Origin: Paramoeba atlantica
Taxonomy: Eukaryota; Discosea
Assembly: GCA_977017575.1 (NCBI GenBank)
Contig: CDRNVI010000021.1
Coordinates: 186,001 to 250,000, forward strand
DNA: 64,000 nt
Direction: 5' to 3'
Under the pieces are notes generated by a model that searched no databases, was not told the origin of the DNA, and worked only from the letters and a program-made list of their open reading frames with translations. Shown here one piece after another: positions 1-10,248 of this stretch (position 1 is its first letter; every line of letters starts with the position of its first letter). The translations under genes and the position numbers were made by a program.

Positions 1-369
1 TTTCAAACTCCGTTTCACGGTGTTTAGACTACATGGATAAAGTACTTTATCCACTCTCTTATGTACCCATTTAAACCCCGGACACCCGAATTGTGTGTCT
101 CGCTCAGCATCAACAATAGCACAGAGCATGGCTCGGAACTCCTCCGTATCAACGCCGTTATCGCGCGAGTAGGGTGCACGTGCCACGTCACCTGACTCAT
201 CGAAACGCGCTTTGTACCGAGAGACAGAGCTCTCTGAACAGTTCATCATACGTGCCGTATCCGGAATAGATGTCCCACGGTGTCTTTCGTGTGCGCAGAC
301 AATGCGCACAGGATATGAACACTGTTCTGGTGATAGCTGGCGACGGTTTAGTCTATTCCGTTTGCCCAT
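1..369 (-). CDS. Tc1/mariner-like transposase, N-terminal part, cut by window edge
   Basis: The reverse strand is open from an ATG at 369-367 to the left edge (123 codons, no stop), so this is the start of a gene continuing outside the window. The N-terminus is basic (MGKRNRLNRRQLSPEQ) and followed by a helix-turn-helix-like stretch, IPDTARMMNCSESSVSRYK, ending in SGDVARAP. That resembles the N-terminal DNA-binding region of Tc1/mariner/IS630 transposases, which bind the element's own terminal inverted repeats. The catalytic D,D,E part would lie off the window, so the family call rests on the HTH and on the adjacent terminus at 604. Whether the full gene is intact cannot be seen. Confidence 0.6.
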   Translation of the reverse strand, partial: MGKRNRLNRRQLSPEQCSYPVRIVCAHERHRGTSIPDTARMMNCSESSVSRYKARFDESGDVARAPYSRDNGVDTEEFRAMLCAIVDAERDTQFGCPGFKWVHKRVDKVLYPCSLNTVKRSLK

Positions 370-604
370 AGTAAGGTAAAAAGAAGAAAAAATAGCCTTT
401 TTTACGTTTTTCGATACTTTTTGCAAAATATTTTGCCCAAAATTTCAATATTTTGTAAATATTTTTTTTTTGATTAGCAGAAACGGGCTCCAAATAGCGT
501 AGACACGATATTCAGAACGAGATCTCTCGTTTGCAACAAAAATCAGCTCAAACGGCCTCAGGACGCTAAAATGCGGACCTTGTCAGTTTTCGTGGCCCCC
601 CCTG
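1..604 (-). mobile_element. Tc1/mariner-like element, 5' end
   Basis: Upstream of the transposase start the sequence is non-coding and AT-rich. It then carries a subterminal GAGATCTC palindrome (about 520) and ends in a C-rich terminus, CCCCCCCTG, followed by TA at 605-606. Ending in ...CCTG before TA is what the complete mariner-type elements elsewhere in this window do. The other end lies outside the window. Confidence 0.55.
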
Positions 605-711
605 TATACATGTATGCATTAACGTATTTTGGTTGTGGATGCACAATTTGTTATTCCATAATCTCTTCACCATACAGTGTAAGTGATACCAATATACACA
701 AATAAAATTTT

Positions 712-780
712 ATATACTGTCACCCCCCCCCCGTTTATACTTCCGTTTTCGTCCAGACGAAAAATCAGCACCCCCCCTTT
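712..780 (+). repeat. Truncated terminus of the CTTTATACTTCCG MITE family
   Basis: TACTGTCACCCCCC followed by TTTATACTTCCG matches the left end of the element at 4021-5008 and related ends at 4.9, 50.7 and 51.0 kb. Only this terminus is present. It is cut off by the mariner-type terminus that starts at 782. Confidence 0.6.
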
Positions 781-1396
781 AAACCCCTCGACAAGAATAA
801 GGCACTCCCCTTGTTTTTCGCGTGCAGGGACTCATGGGGGTTGCAGCACCACTTCTTCGTTCAAAATTTTGAGATCTGTGCGTTCCTGGGGTTTTTAGCC
901 TGTTTTAAAAATTCGAAAAAAATAGTTTGAGAATATAATTTTTGAGAATAGCTTTTGTAAAAATCCAAGTACCGTCCACCAAGGGGAGGATGATACCGTG
1001 GGGAAAATATTATTGTGCCAAATCTTCGAGGACGGTATCCCGAACAAGCAAATGGCATATCTGCTGGAGGCTTCAAGTTTTTTGACACCACACGCTGCAG
1101 CATCAGTGAGCATGAACATACGAAACCCTTTGAAAAATAAAGTAAACTACGCTATACATCGTATGTGTTGTGATGAGTACGCTGCAATAAGGTAAACAAT
1201 GTTTTATGCAAACAGGAACAATAGATTCGAAAAAAGTTTCATAAGTATGTGAGGAGTGATTTTCTCGAGCACAAAAAACATAGGATAATACGAGACAACA
1301 ACACAAGAACAGCGAATTACTAGAAGCCCACATAGCAGTAGGTAGCAAATACAAGCAAAATGTATGTAAAACAAGCAAAAATTGAAAAACAAAATA

Positions 1397-2781
1397 TTAT
1401 TCGTCAACAGAAATTCCCTCTACATGCATCTCCTGGAACACGCGGGACACAAGTTCTTTCTCGCGTTGCGCTTCCACAGTTGTTGCAGGAACAACGAGGG
1501 TGTTTGCGCGAAGGCTTTGCACACCTCGGACTGGGACAGTGTTAACGTTCCTTTGTAAAGCAGGAAGGAACAGACGCTCAAAGGCTTCAGAGTAAGCGTC
1601 TTCAGCGCGAAACGCACGTAGTGCATGAACTACGAAACGCGTAATCTTTTTCCGTGTTGGTCGACGGAGCTCACTCTGCAGTCCACGCCACGCCGAAAAT
1701 TTCTCGCGATAGTGATGCTTGAACTGTCGGTTGACCGACACATCCACAAGCTGAACAAGGGAAGTGCAGTCGGCAGGAACAAACAGACAGTCCACTTCAC
1801 GTCCGCGAAGGAAAGAGAGAACTTCCTCGAAACGATGCGGTGCGTAGAGATCGACTACGAGCAGCGTCTTCCGTGACGGATACCGTATCCACCAACAAAA
1901 CAACACGTATCATACGTGTACGTGTTGTGGTCCAAAAAAACCTCCTTCAACCAAGCCAGAAAAGAATCGCCTGTAGCCCAGCCAGACACTGTGGTAGTAG
2001 CAGTGCAACTGTACTTGTCAGCTGCACCGCGGACTTCCCGAAATATGGGCCCTGAATCGGACTGCGCCTGCCAGAGGAGATGCGGGGGAAGAAGTTGGTG
2101 GGTCCAGAGACCTTCGCCGTTTCAGACAGAGCGTGCGGCAAGAAAGGCAGTCGTCATTTGGCGCTCAGTGCCCAACGTACGTACACGCACCCGCGACGTT
2201 CCTCGAATCTCAAGAGTTGTGTTCACAGCAGGTTCACGCACGACTCCGGTCTCATCACCAGTGAGGGTGACAGTGTAACCGTTGCGAGAGGCACTCATCA
2301 GAGTCATCAACTCGAAAAAGTCTCGGATTCGTTCGTCAGCGTCCGTCGGAATGAGTTGCGTGCAACCGTTCACACGGCGGTGGGTTACATTAGCAAACCG
2401 ACAGAAGCGCTGCCAGAATTTCTCCTTACCATTTTCTGTAAGCTGATTGAAGTGATCGAATGTTCCAAAAAAATGAAACATCATCTGCTTCGTGACTCCA
2501 ACAAGTGCCTCACGCATAGCCGTCATCGTGCGAGCACCTGCCATGTAGAAGTCTCGGTTCTCACGTGGGGGATGGTACTGGTACGCTCGACCGTAACCGA
2601 GCTTCACCAACTCCAGCAGTTCCTTCTTTTTTTCTGCAATTTTATAAACTGTAGAAAGACTCACGCCGTACTCGCGAGCCACTACAGATTCGGGCTTCAT
2701 CGCTCCTATCGAAGAACAAATGTCCAGTTTTTGCTGAATGGTGAGCTCCACCCGAGTTTTACGGCGACGCTCTTTGCGCAT
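1397..2781 (-). pseudogene. pogo/Tigger-like transposase, broken
   Basis: The first block (2781-2122) begins MRKERRRKTRVELTIQQKLD and contains a CENP-B/pogo-type HTH (VAREYGVSLSTVYKIAEKK), then GDETGV, which fits the first catalytic aspartate of the DDE domain. After an in-frame TGA at about 2120 the same frame continues through a spacer ending in FLAWLKEVFLDH. A frameshift near 1890 then leads to LLVVDLYAPHRF...PADCTSLVQLVDVSVNRQFKHHY, the second catalytic block of DDE_1 transposases (D and the Q-L/P-D region). One nonsense codon and one frameshift make it non-functional as it stands. Family confidence is good; the exact subfamily cannot be told. Confidence 0.75.
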
Positions 2782-3060
2782 GAGCTTCTGTCAAGAGCTG
2801 CGCATTCGGAATTACGGTAGTGACCGCGGTTGCATGGGGAATAACAACAACTGGCTCTTGCGGAAGATGAGCATTACGAACCTGCTCGGCATTGAAAATT
2901 AATCGATTTAATGCCGGCATGTGGAAAAGCGAAAGAAGAGAGTACAAAAGAAGAAAATTTTGGCACAAAAAAACTAGTTAAAAGTAGCACGAAAACGAAA
3001 TTCGTTTTTTCTTCCATATTTTCGAACTCTTTTTCCGTGAACACAAAAAAATTGGATAAG

Positions 3061-3144
3061 TCAGTGACCTATCCAAGTACGCTACTTGTCCGAAAAATCG
3101 GATTTTTTTAGATAAGTAGCGTACTTGGATAACTAAGGGGGGGT
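3061..3144 (+). repeat. Right terminus of the pogo-like element
   Basis: The segment reads GATAAGTAGCGTACTTGGATAAC and then a G-run, preceded by a near inverted copy (CCAAGTACGCTACTTGTCC). The same terminal sequence occurs at 53.09-53.2 kb and, inverted, at 58.81-58.95 kb, which defines it as a family terminus. Confidence 0.6.
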
Positions 3145-3150
3145 AACGGT

Positions 3151-3616
3151 AGCCCCCTTGTGGAATCTATGCCGTTTCCCGTGCTTTTACGCACATCACC
3201 TTTTAGATAAAAATTACGTTTTTTCGTGGTGCAAAATTTGTATTTTTTCTCATTTTCTTACTTTTTTGCCTGTTTTTTCCCTTTGGAGCATTCATGCCAC
3301 AAAGACTGGTGCACTCACATTCTTCTCGAAGGAAATTTTCGGAGAGCCGTTTCTCACCCTCAGATAAAACAAAACTAACGCATAGAATGTTTTTTCGTTC
3401 AAGATTAGTCATTTCGCCTTTTTGCAGTTTTCTAGAAAAATTTGTAATTGATGTTTTTGAGCCACCTGTCATTTTACAAAAATGTTATCTATGCGGGAAA
3501 CGACATAGATTCCACAAGAGGGCTATTCGAGAGCTCTCGAATGCGCTATTATTTTTCAAAATTGACCGCTTTTTACAAATTTTACCCCCCCCCCCAGATT
3601 TAGCTGATCCCCCATG
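3151..3616. mobile_element. Mariner-type MITE, left end truncated
   Basis: Inverted arms at 3151-3181 and 3493-3523 (31 bp, about two mismatches) enclose roughly 310 bp without a convincing gene. Outside the right arm lies the palindrome CGAGAGCTCTCG, then GCGCTATTATTTTTCAAAA and a C-run ending ...CCCATG before TA (3617-3618). This is the same terminal layout as the transposon at 55563-56678. The matching outer left end is missing where the pogo-like terminus begins. Confidence 0.6.
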
Positions 3617-3915
3617 TACATGCGAAGATATCCGAAAGCGAAAAGACACCAAATAGACAACAAGTTGACAGAGAAGAAAAAAATTTATGTCGAACAAAAA
3701 ATATAGACGAATCATTGTTACTAAAGATATTGATGGAAACTGCAGCGTTAGATACATGGCAGGAAGATGAGCCAAAAACAGGCGCATTTCCCCCTGGTTA
3801 ACCTTTTCGAACGAGTATTGCGGGTGCGTTTCTTCATTTTTATTTCTGCAAAAAAAGTACTCCTCCTCTCATTAATTTTTATAAATATAAATTATAACAA
3901 AAAAGAAAATTTATA

Positions 3916-4008
3916 CTGTCCCCCCTCCCCTTAAGCGCACCCGGTCAGACCCCCCCGTTTAAGCGCACTTTTCACGGAAAACGAGGTGCGCTTAAACGGG
4001 GGAGACAG
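3916..4008. mobile_element. 93-bp C-rich MITE
   Basis: It begins CTGTCCCCCC and ends GGGGGAGACAG, flanked on both sides by TA. AAGCGCAC is repeated directly and inverted inside. There is no coding capacity. Confidence 0.6.
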
Positions 4009-4020
4009 TATTTATAATTA

Positions 4021-5008
4021 CTGTCACCCCCCCCCCCCTTTGTACTTCAGGGGGGTCAACCCCCCCCCCCCTTTATACTTCCGTTTTCATCCAGATAAAA
4101 AATCAGCACTCCCCCTTTATACTTCCGGTCCCAAAAAGAATGCACCGCGAAGCGGCGCATTTTTTTTTAATAACAATTTTCTATATTGTTTTTAATAAAC
4201 GTTAGAGATGTGTGTAGAGATATTGCTAGATATACATTTAAATTATTTGCCGTATTTTTTCCCATGTCAATACTCACAGTGGGTTAAGCTTTCATCGCGT
4301 TCGGGCCCCCGACGAAATAATTGTTTCAAGCGCGGAGCCTGCGACATTGCCAGTGTCCGTCGGTTTACCCCAGGGAGGAAAGAGCCCAACAATGTAGGAG
4401 AAGTTGAATGTGTGTCATTCGAGTACAGTGCTCCACAAATCAGCGAGAAGTACGGCGTCTGATCTCGAACCATCCGCTCCATCCGGAAAAATGGTGTCGG
4501 ATTTTTCCAGAAGAAAGTAAATCTATCGTAGTCGCAAGCGCGATGGGGTTTGCCCAAGGACAAACATGTCCAGATGCGAAAAAATTGACGAACTCCTCCT
4601 TAGCGAACTGGGCGGGATGACAGCCAGCGCGGACATGCGCCTGCTGCAGCAAAGGCGAATGTACCTCGTTTCAAGGACTGTCCCATGAAGCTTCTAATGG
4701 TGGATCGTCCCGACACGTATTCACTACAGCGTAATATACAGCGTATGTTGATTATGTGCAAGAGGAACACGGAAGCAAACATTATGCCCTGCATGTTTGG
4801 AGATTAGATGATTGATTTTTAGCTAGAATAATAGGAAACCAGCGCCGCGAAGTGGCGCGCTTTTTTTTTTGCCCCTTTTTCAAAAATATTTGTTTCGCGG
4901 ATTTTTTAAAAAATCAGACGCCCCCCTTTATACTTCCGAAAGTCAGACCCCCCCCTTTATACTTCCAAAAGTACCGAAACCGGCGGAAGTATAAAGGGGG
5001 GGTGACAG
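4021..5008. mobile_element. 988-bp TIR element with two GC-hairpin/T-run motifs
   Basis: The left end CTGTCACCCCCC...TTTGTACTTC and right end GAAGTATAAAGGGGGG...TGACAG are inverted and flanked by TA. Further copies of CTTTATACTTCC lie just inside both ends. A GC-rich hairpin followed by a T-run is present near the left end (about 4142-4170) and the right end (about 4841-4872). Short open frames exist inside (for example 4208-4462) but none shows a recognisable domain, so the element is probably non-autonomous. Confidence 0.65.
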
Positions 5009-6009
5009 TATAATTATAAAAATCAGTGAGAATGCTTTCCAAAGATACCGGAGACCCGTCAGTAAACGACCTCCGGTAAGAGAGATTGGCTCGGGAGGCT
5101 GGCTGGTTGGCGGGGCTGAGCGGGCGGGGGTTGTTGGACGAGTAAGGGTGGGTGAGCGAGGTGAAGGTTATTGGGAGGGCTGTGATGGCTGTGGTACGAA
5201 GTTGTCTGGACAGAAAATCAATGCGCGCATGAGTAAAAGAGGTCTTAAACAGAGTGGGAAACCGAGTTCAACTCGCTTTCGAAGACGTGTGTGCGATAAA
5301 TGTGATATAACGACTACTTGTAGAAGGGGGAGGAGCATTTAATCAAAACAACCCAGGCTAAAGTGGACGACGGAGATACTCGTCCTTGCGCCCTCTCCTT
5401 CCTCTAAGGTCTTGAGCGTCATACACGACCAGGTAAAAATTGGCCTTTGCACGTGCATTACCAGAACAGGTTGAAGAAGTATCTAACGAAACCAAAGCGC
5501 ATACAGGTACATCAGGGGCCAAACTGTCCAAATACGCTCGAGGAGTTAATTTGGGATCCTTTTATTTTCACCCACGAATTTTCAGGTTTTCATTTCGAAA
5601 ACTCACCTGACACGAAATCAGGCCACAAATCGGGCACGACGAATTAACCTACGGTACCGAGGGAATAGTGCCTCCCTCAATATTTTTAAGCATGTCGTGA
5701 AAGTTTTGTGCGAACAGAATCAAATTTATTAATTTCACAATTTTTATAATTTTTTTTTCGAAAATTCTGTCACGCCATTTATAAAAATCAATGAGAGACA
5801 GAGTATATCTTTTAAGAAGAAAATTATGACCTAGGAGGTGCACACAGGGGGTCTAGGGGTCTATACAGACGAAACAAATACGAGAAATGATTTTTTGATT
5901 CCAGTTCTGTCGAATGCCGAAGGAATTAGATCAAAAGCTCTTACGCTACACTCTGTGGCCTGATTAGATTATTGTGACCTGGACTATATAAGCAAAAAAG
6001 CATAGGAGT
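5009..6009. other. Unassigned sequence between transposon ends
   Basis: About 1 kb with only short open frames (longest about 66 codons) and no motif I recognise. 5080-5180 is G-rich on the plus strand. It lies inside the broken mariner-like element and may be remnant of it or older host sequence. Confidence 0.3.
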
Positions 6010-6350
6010 AAAAATGTAAAAAAATGGTAATCGCCCATTCATATTTTACCTTACTCACCCCACGATAAGTTTACAAGGTACGCAAAGTCTATTTACTGAG
6101 ATCTTCAAAATGACACAAGAATTAGCTCAAACGGACTTACCATAATGATTTTAGAGGGGGGTGTCTTATCGTGTCGAGGGGTTTATTATAAACCCTGGAT
6201 GTGGTAATGAGGTAATTACCTCCCATTACTTCCTATTACCACCCAATATGTTGTTTACCTTTGCTTGTTTTCTGAAACGATATTTTGGGAACAAAGTACT
6301 GTAAGGCGGTTGGTTGAATAAATTGTAGCGTCTGATTTTCCCTACACTAC

Positions 6351-6377
6351 TAAAGATACAGTTTCTGTACCTTGTTG
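6351..6377 (+). other. Spliced-leader-like sequence followed by GT
   Basis: These 27 bases (TAAAGATACAGTTTCTGTAC plus CTTGTTG) are identical to the 3' part of the SL found at the head of the retroelements at 29.9-41.7 kb, but on the plus strand. Here the SL is followed directly by GTACATTTTCCC. In the retroelements it is followed by AATT or ACTT, that is, by spliced 5'UTR. An exon end plus GT is what an SL RNA gene has at its 5' splice site. The upstream part (CACTAC instead of TAACGA) differs, so this could be a diverged or pseudogene copy. No clear Sm site is visible. Confidence 0.5.
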
Positions 6378-6410
6378 GTACATTTTCCCTTTAGTTCATC
6401 TTTTCTTTCC

Positions 6411-6454
6411 CCGGCAACGGGCATAATCTTACTGTTTTATATGCCCGTTGCCGG
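6411..6454 (+). repeat. Perfect 15-bp hairpin downstream of SL-like sequence
   Basis: CCGGCAACGGGCATA pairs perfectly with TATGCCCGTTGCCGG across a 14-nt loop. It lies 33 nt after the GT of the SL-like sequence, a position where an SL RNA intron would carry a stem-loop. Confidence 0.6.
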
Positions 6455-6670
6455 CCGGCACTAAGGCCGAAACTGTCCCTCTTTCTCGGCGAAGTAGGGG
6501 ACGCGCTTCCACCCCATCACCCCTCCCCGGCTCACTCCTTGAGTGGGTTTTCTTCCCTCCCCGGCTTTCTTCCCTTCGCGCCCTTTTCTTCCCGGGGAGC
6601 CATGCGCCATGGTGGCCTCCCTTGAGGACCACTGGGCGTGGCTCTGCCTCGCATTATCGCGAGGCAGCGG

Positions 6671-6822
6671 TCGGTTGCAGTGCGCCCCTCCGGCTGCGTA
6701 AAGAGGTGGTGAGTTGCCTGGACCACCTCTACCGACTGGGACCGAGTCGGTTGCAGTGCGCCCCTCCGGCTGCGTAAAGAGAGGGCGAGTTGCCTGGACC
6801 CCCTCTACCGACAGAGTCCGAG
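6671..6822 (+). repeat. Two tandem 76-bp units
   Basis: TCGGTTGCAGTGCGCCCCTC recurs at 6671 and 6747, each followed by CGGCTGCGTAAAGAG and a closing CTCTACCGAC that can pair with the unit's start. This resembles the structured tandem repeats in the SL-headed element at 36.4-37.1 kb in layout, not in sequence. Confidence 0.6.
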
Positions 6823-7677
6823 CTAAACCCCCTTGGTGCGACATCCGTCAATACGGATTGTGCCGATGATATCGGCTGTCGCATCCAGGGCTGTATCTCT
6901 GCGCCAACGAGCGCATGAACATCAAAATAATGTCGAATAACGACGAAGTATATCAACTTCTTATTCTTAACTTGCAAAATGAGAGGTAGAGGGCCTACGG
7001 GAGGATTTCGCATTCCTCCTCCTCCCATTTCTCTTCCACAGGGGTTTCCTCTGCCAGAGAGTATTTGTAAGAAGTCCAATGTCGAAAAAGACTCTTCCCG
7101 ACAAATTAATCACGCGTCTTCTCCCCCTGCTCCAACTTCTCCACTTTCTCCACCTCGACACTCTTCCCGGTCAATCCGTAAGGTACATGATGTTACAATT
7201 ACCACCTCTTCATCGGAAGTATTTTTTTCTCAAGAGGTTCACTCTTCAACGCACGATTAATTTCTTTATAACTCCCAAGATAAGACACTAAGAACACGGA
7301 AGAGGGCGAGCAACCGCATGGACAGTGCTATCTGCGATGCTGTTGCAGAGCGTGTGGCGGAAGGACCGCGGCAGCTACAGTTGTAAGTCTATCCACCCTT
7401 CGGGAAGCCATCACGTTGGGTGAAAAAAACAAGAAAAGTAAGCCTTCCGGAAACGTGGATGATCCACTGAAGTATGGGGATCTATCCAAATACTTTTATT
7501 ATGAGTCGTGCGATTTTAAGCATACGGATAACGCTTCCTCGAAATGGACCATCGTCAGGCCTCGGGCTCCTTTCTAAAAGATGACGCTCATCAGCGGCGA
7601 CATGTAGTTTGTCGATGCTGTTCCATGATTTTTCACAGCCGATGTAAATAAACATACTATGCACACAAAAACGACTT
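6823..7677 (+). other. Possible leader of the adjacent element, no recognisable gene
   Basis: The segment holds a 93-codon open frame (6979-7260), proline- and serine-rich, with no known domain, and a short frame starting ATGGACAGTGCTATC at 7319. It may be the 5' part of the hAT element that follows or the body of an SL-headed retrocopy starting at 6351. I cannot decide between these. Confidence 0.25.
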
Positions 7678-8422
7678 TTGCAAATCGGTGCGAGAGAACA
7701 AAAGCATAGTGAGGGCAAGTCGTCTCGTGATTTCGATGCGACATCATTCATTGAAAGGTCACTACCGTGTCTCGGTGCGAAAACGAATTTATCAACTGAA
7801 GGGTTGCTGAAATTTGTCTCTACGTGTATGAAGAAATGCGACCGCACAAAGAACCACAAATCATACTGCGCCGTCTTCCATGTGCCAAAACATCGTAACG
7901 AGAAAACCTTGGCAACCGAAATTTGGGAGAATTTATAAGACCGTATCGGAGGCTACGTTTTTCGGAATAGCAATAGAATTCATAATGTCAAGCATCAAAA
8001 CGTTTTAATTAGTGTTTTGTACGCAGGCAGTGAGTCTTTTGTCCTCCCACCTATCTACCATAAACGTTACAGGGCGTTTAACGGCAATGAAATGTCAAAA
8101 TCAATACTCAGTATGCTTCGGAGTGGTCTCGGAGACTCGATACAAAAATTACGATACCTAATGGTCGATGGTTGCGGTGTAAACCACGTTGTACGGGTTG
8201 CTACAGAGCGTGAATTGAAAGATCTTTACGATCGTATTTCACCTGTGGGGGCGGAAGACACAAATAATATGTATAAATAAATAATAGTATGTGCAATGGC
8301 ATACGCATGATGATTCCTTGTGTTAGGGAACTGTCGTGCTTTGGGCACATATTGAATCTCGTCGCGCGGGACACTTTCAATCGATGGCAGTTATGCGCCT
8401 CCGAAACACTTTTACGCATGTA
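7678..8422 (+). pseudogene. hAT-type transposase, 5' fragment
   Basis: Open pieces at 7678-7938 and 8017-8280 (ending SPVGAEDTNNMYK) contain RYLMVDGCGVNHVV, which fits the hAT motif around the catalytic aspartate and its D..N context. A further frame at about 8320-8400 reads RELSCFGHILNLVARDTF, matching the hAT block C..H.LNL...D. Stops separate the blocks. The gap 8281-8324 starts GTATGT and ends TTAG, so it could be a short intron instead of decay. A mariner element interrupts the sequence at 8423. The element continues after several insertions at 10.2-12.0 kb. Confidence 0.55.
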
Positions 8423-9365
8423 AACCCCTCCGCATCAAAAAGGCACCCACCCTTATTTTTTGTACGAGGGGGGCTAGGGGGGTTATCGCACCACTTTATC
8501 GTGCAAAATTTTGAGATCTGTACGTTCCCGTTGTCTTTAGGTCATTTCGAAAACTAAAAAAGAGTTGGATGTTTTTTTTTGAAAAACGCACTTTTCATAC
8601 CAAGAAATGCGTATCGACTCCCCAGGGGTGGTCTTACAGAAAGTGGAAAAGTGTTATTGCGCATGAGGCTTGGCCAAAGGGTTGCGATAAGGCAACTAGC
8701 CCGCGAGTTTAATTACCCGCGAATATAATGTGAAACATATTCGAAAATGTTTGAAAAACAATTCGCCTGAAAATTTACACTCTGAGCCCTGAAGTAAAAA
8801 AAAGGAATCCAAGGACACCTTGTTATTCTCCCATCCATCTCAATTACATGTGTTTCGTACATTAAAACATTAAAAAAAGTACCATTCACCCCAAACTGTA
8901 TTTTTCAGCAAGATGGGGCAACACCTCACATTGCGAAGGAAACAAAAGTGTACCTTGAGGACGGCAACATGAAATTATTGAAAAATTGGCCGCCCAACTC
9001 CCCCGATCTCTCACCAATAGAAAACGTGTGGAGCATGGTACAAAATCTTGTAGATGAATACAATCTTGCAAATAAAGAAGATCTCATAAAAACCGTACGT
9101 AAAGCTTGGCGTAAATTGTCTCAAGATTATATTTATGATTCGGTTTTGAACTTCGATGCTTGCCTCAAAGTTTGCGTAGCGAGTAACGGAGAAATGGTGA
9201 CAAAATGGTAATCTCTCTCTAAAGTATACGTATTCGTTTCTTTTTGTCTCATTTCTTCACGCGCAAAGTTTTTACGTTGAGATCTGAAAAATACAACAAA
9301 GATTAGCCCAAACGGACATTTGTCTGAAAAGTTAAGGGTGGGTGCCTTATTGGTGCGGAGGGGTT
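8423..9365. mobile_element. 943-bp Tc1/mariner-like element, internally deleted
   Basis: The ends AACCCCTCCGCATCAAAAAG and the inverted CTTATTGGTGCGGAGGGGTT are flanked by TA on both sides. The first about 300 bp match the element end at 782-1063, including GAGATCT. It inserts into the hAT-like sequence. Confidence 0.75.
8907..9211 (+). pseudogene. Mariner-like transposase, C-terminal part
   Basis: The frame reads FQQDGATPHIA, then NWPPNSPDLSPIENVW, the second and third catalytic blocks of Tc1/mariner transposases. There are 35 residues between the D of QQDG and the E of IENVW. The frame ends GEMVTKW*. The N-terminal HTH and first catalytic block are missing or scrambled (8641-8800 holds a degraded HTH region), so the protein is not functional. 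Confidence 0.7.
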
Positions 9366-9853
9366 TATTTTGGTCAGGGGGCAAGCCAAGTGCAAAGAAG
9401 GGGAAATATATGGGCCGTGCTACTCCTCCTTTCATAATTCTTTATAAATATAAACTGTAAATGTTTCGGCGATTCATATTTATATTATATAAAGCTTTAT
9501 AAGTGTTTGGTACCGAGATGGATTTACTTATTAATATACATTATGATCATTAGTTCTACTAGTTCTTATGCGCTTTGATGGGGTGTTTGCATAAATAGGT
9601 GACCGAATTTGATATGTAAAGTCACACACATTTGACCACATTGATGAATTTGATAAAAAAAGAGGACCGAAACGAAGAACCGATAAAGAAGTTTCTAAAA
9701 CTATTAGACTGCTTGATGTCTAAAAAAGAAAATTCAAAATATGCATTTGATACGCGAATCAGAATGAGAAATACGCGGCGCGCAGCGCCGCGAGCTCCGT
9801 TTTTTAACCTGCTCTTTTGGCGTTTTTCAGGCGTGTCAAAGTTTTATATGAAT
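9366..9853 (+). other. hAT-element interior, not readable
   Basis: This lies between the mariner and piggyBac-like insertions. It has one 94-codon frame at 9632-9916 (start MTTLMNLIKKEDRNEE) with no recognised domain. A GC-rich inverted repeat, GCGGCGCGCAGCGCCGC, sits at about 9778. Confidence 0.3.
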
Positions 9854-9857
9854 TTAA

Positions 9858-10236
9858 CCCGGGGAACGGTATATTATTTAAATCGCTATTTGAAGAATAT
9901 AGTGTTATTTAAATAATATAGTGTTAAAGTTCCTATTTAAATAATATAGCGTTAACGCTATAATATTTAAATCGGGGAAAAACGCAAGCAAAAATGTGGC
10001 CTTTAGAAGTAAGTACGGTAGTTTAAGGGGCTTCTAAGTTGGTATAGGGCACTTAAAAAGTTGTAAAAAATGATTTTAGCGTGCAATTCTATTACCAAAG
10101 AATTCTAGGTATTTCCAAAAAAATTTCTCAACAAGTAGGCCCGCCATAGTGGGAAAATGGGATGAATTTTGCTATTTAAATAATATAGTGTCATTTAAAT
10201 ATTATAGCGTTATTAAATAATATTCCGTTCCCCGGG
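9858..10236. mobile_element. piggyBac-like MITE, 379 bp, AT-rich
   Basis: The ends CCCGGGGAACGG and CCGTTCCCCGGG are perfect inverted repeats, flanked by TTAA on the left and TTAT on the right. TTAA plus CCC...GGG is the piggyBac signature; the right duplicate has one change. Inside, TATTTAAATAATATAG-type units repeat at least four times. There is no gene. Confidence 0.6.
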
Positions 10237-10248
10237 TTATATAAAACC

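Larger units (their letters stand above)
782..6183. mobile_element. Degraded Tc1/mariner-like element broken up by later insertions
   Basis: The left end AACCCCTCGAC (782, after TA) and the right end GTCGAGGGGTT (to 6183, before TA) are inverted copies, with about 30 bp similarity and the same GAGATC subterminal motif. At 999-1063 a short frame reads GKILLCQIFEDGIPNKQMA, matching the HTH position of the sister element at 8423-9365. The sequence at 6010-6183 matches that element's 3' end. Everything between is foreign: a pogo-like element, MITEs and unassigned sequence. Pairing these two ends as one original element is inference. They could be ends of two separate copies. Confidence 0.45.

Noticed and set aside
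4142-4870. Bacterial intrinsic terminators, suggesting a prokaryotic replicon
   Set aside because: The hairpin plus T-run shape is there, but all gene content (HECT ligase, SL, non-LTR and DIRS elements) is eukaryotic. I kept the motif as a finding without a terminator call.
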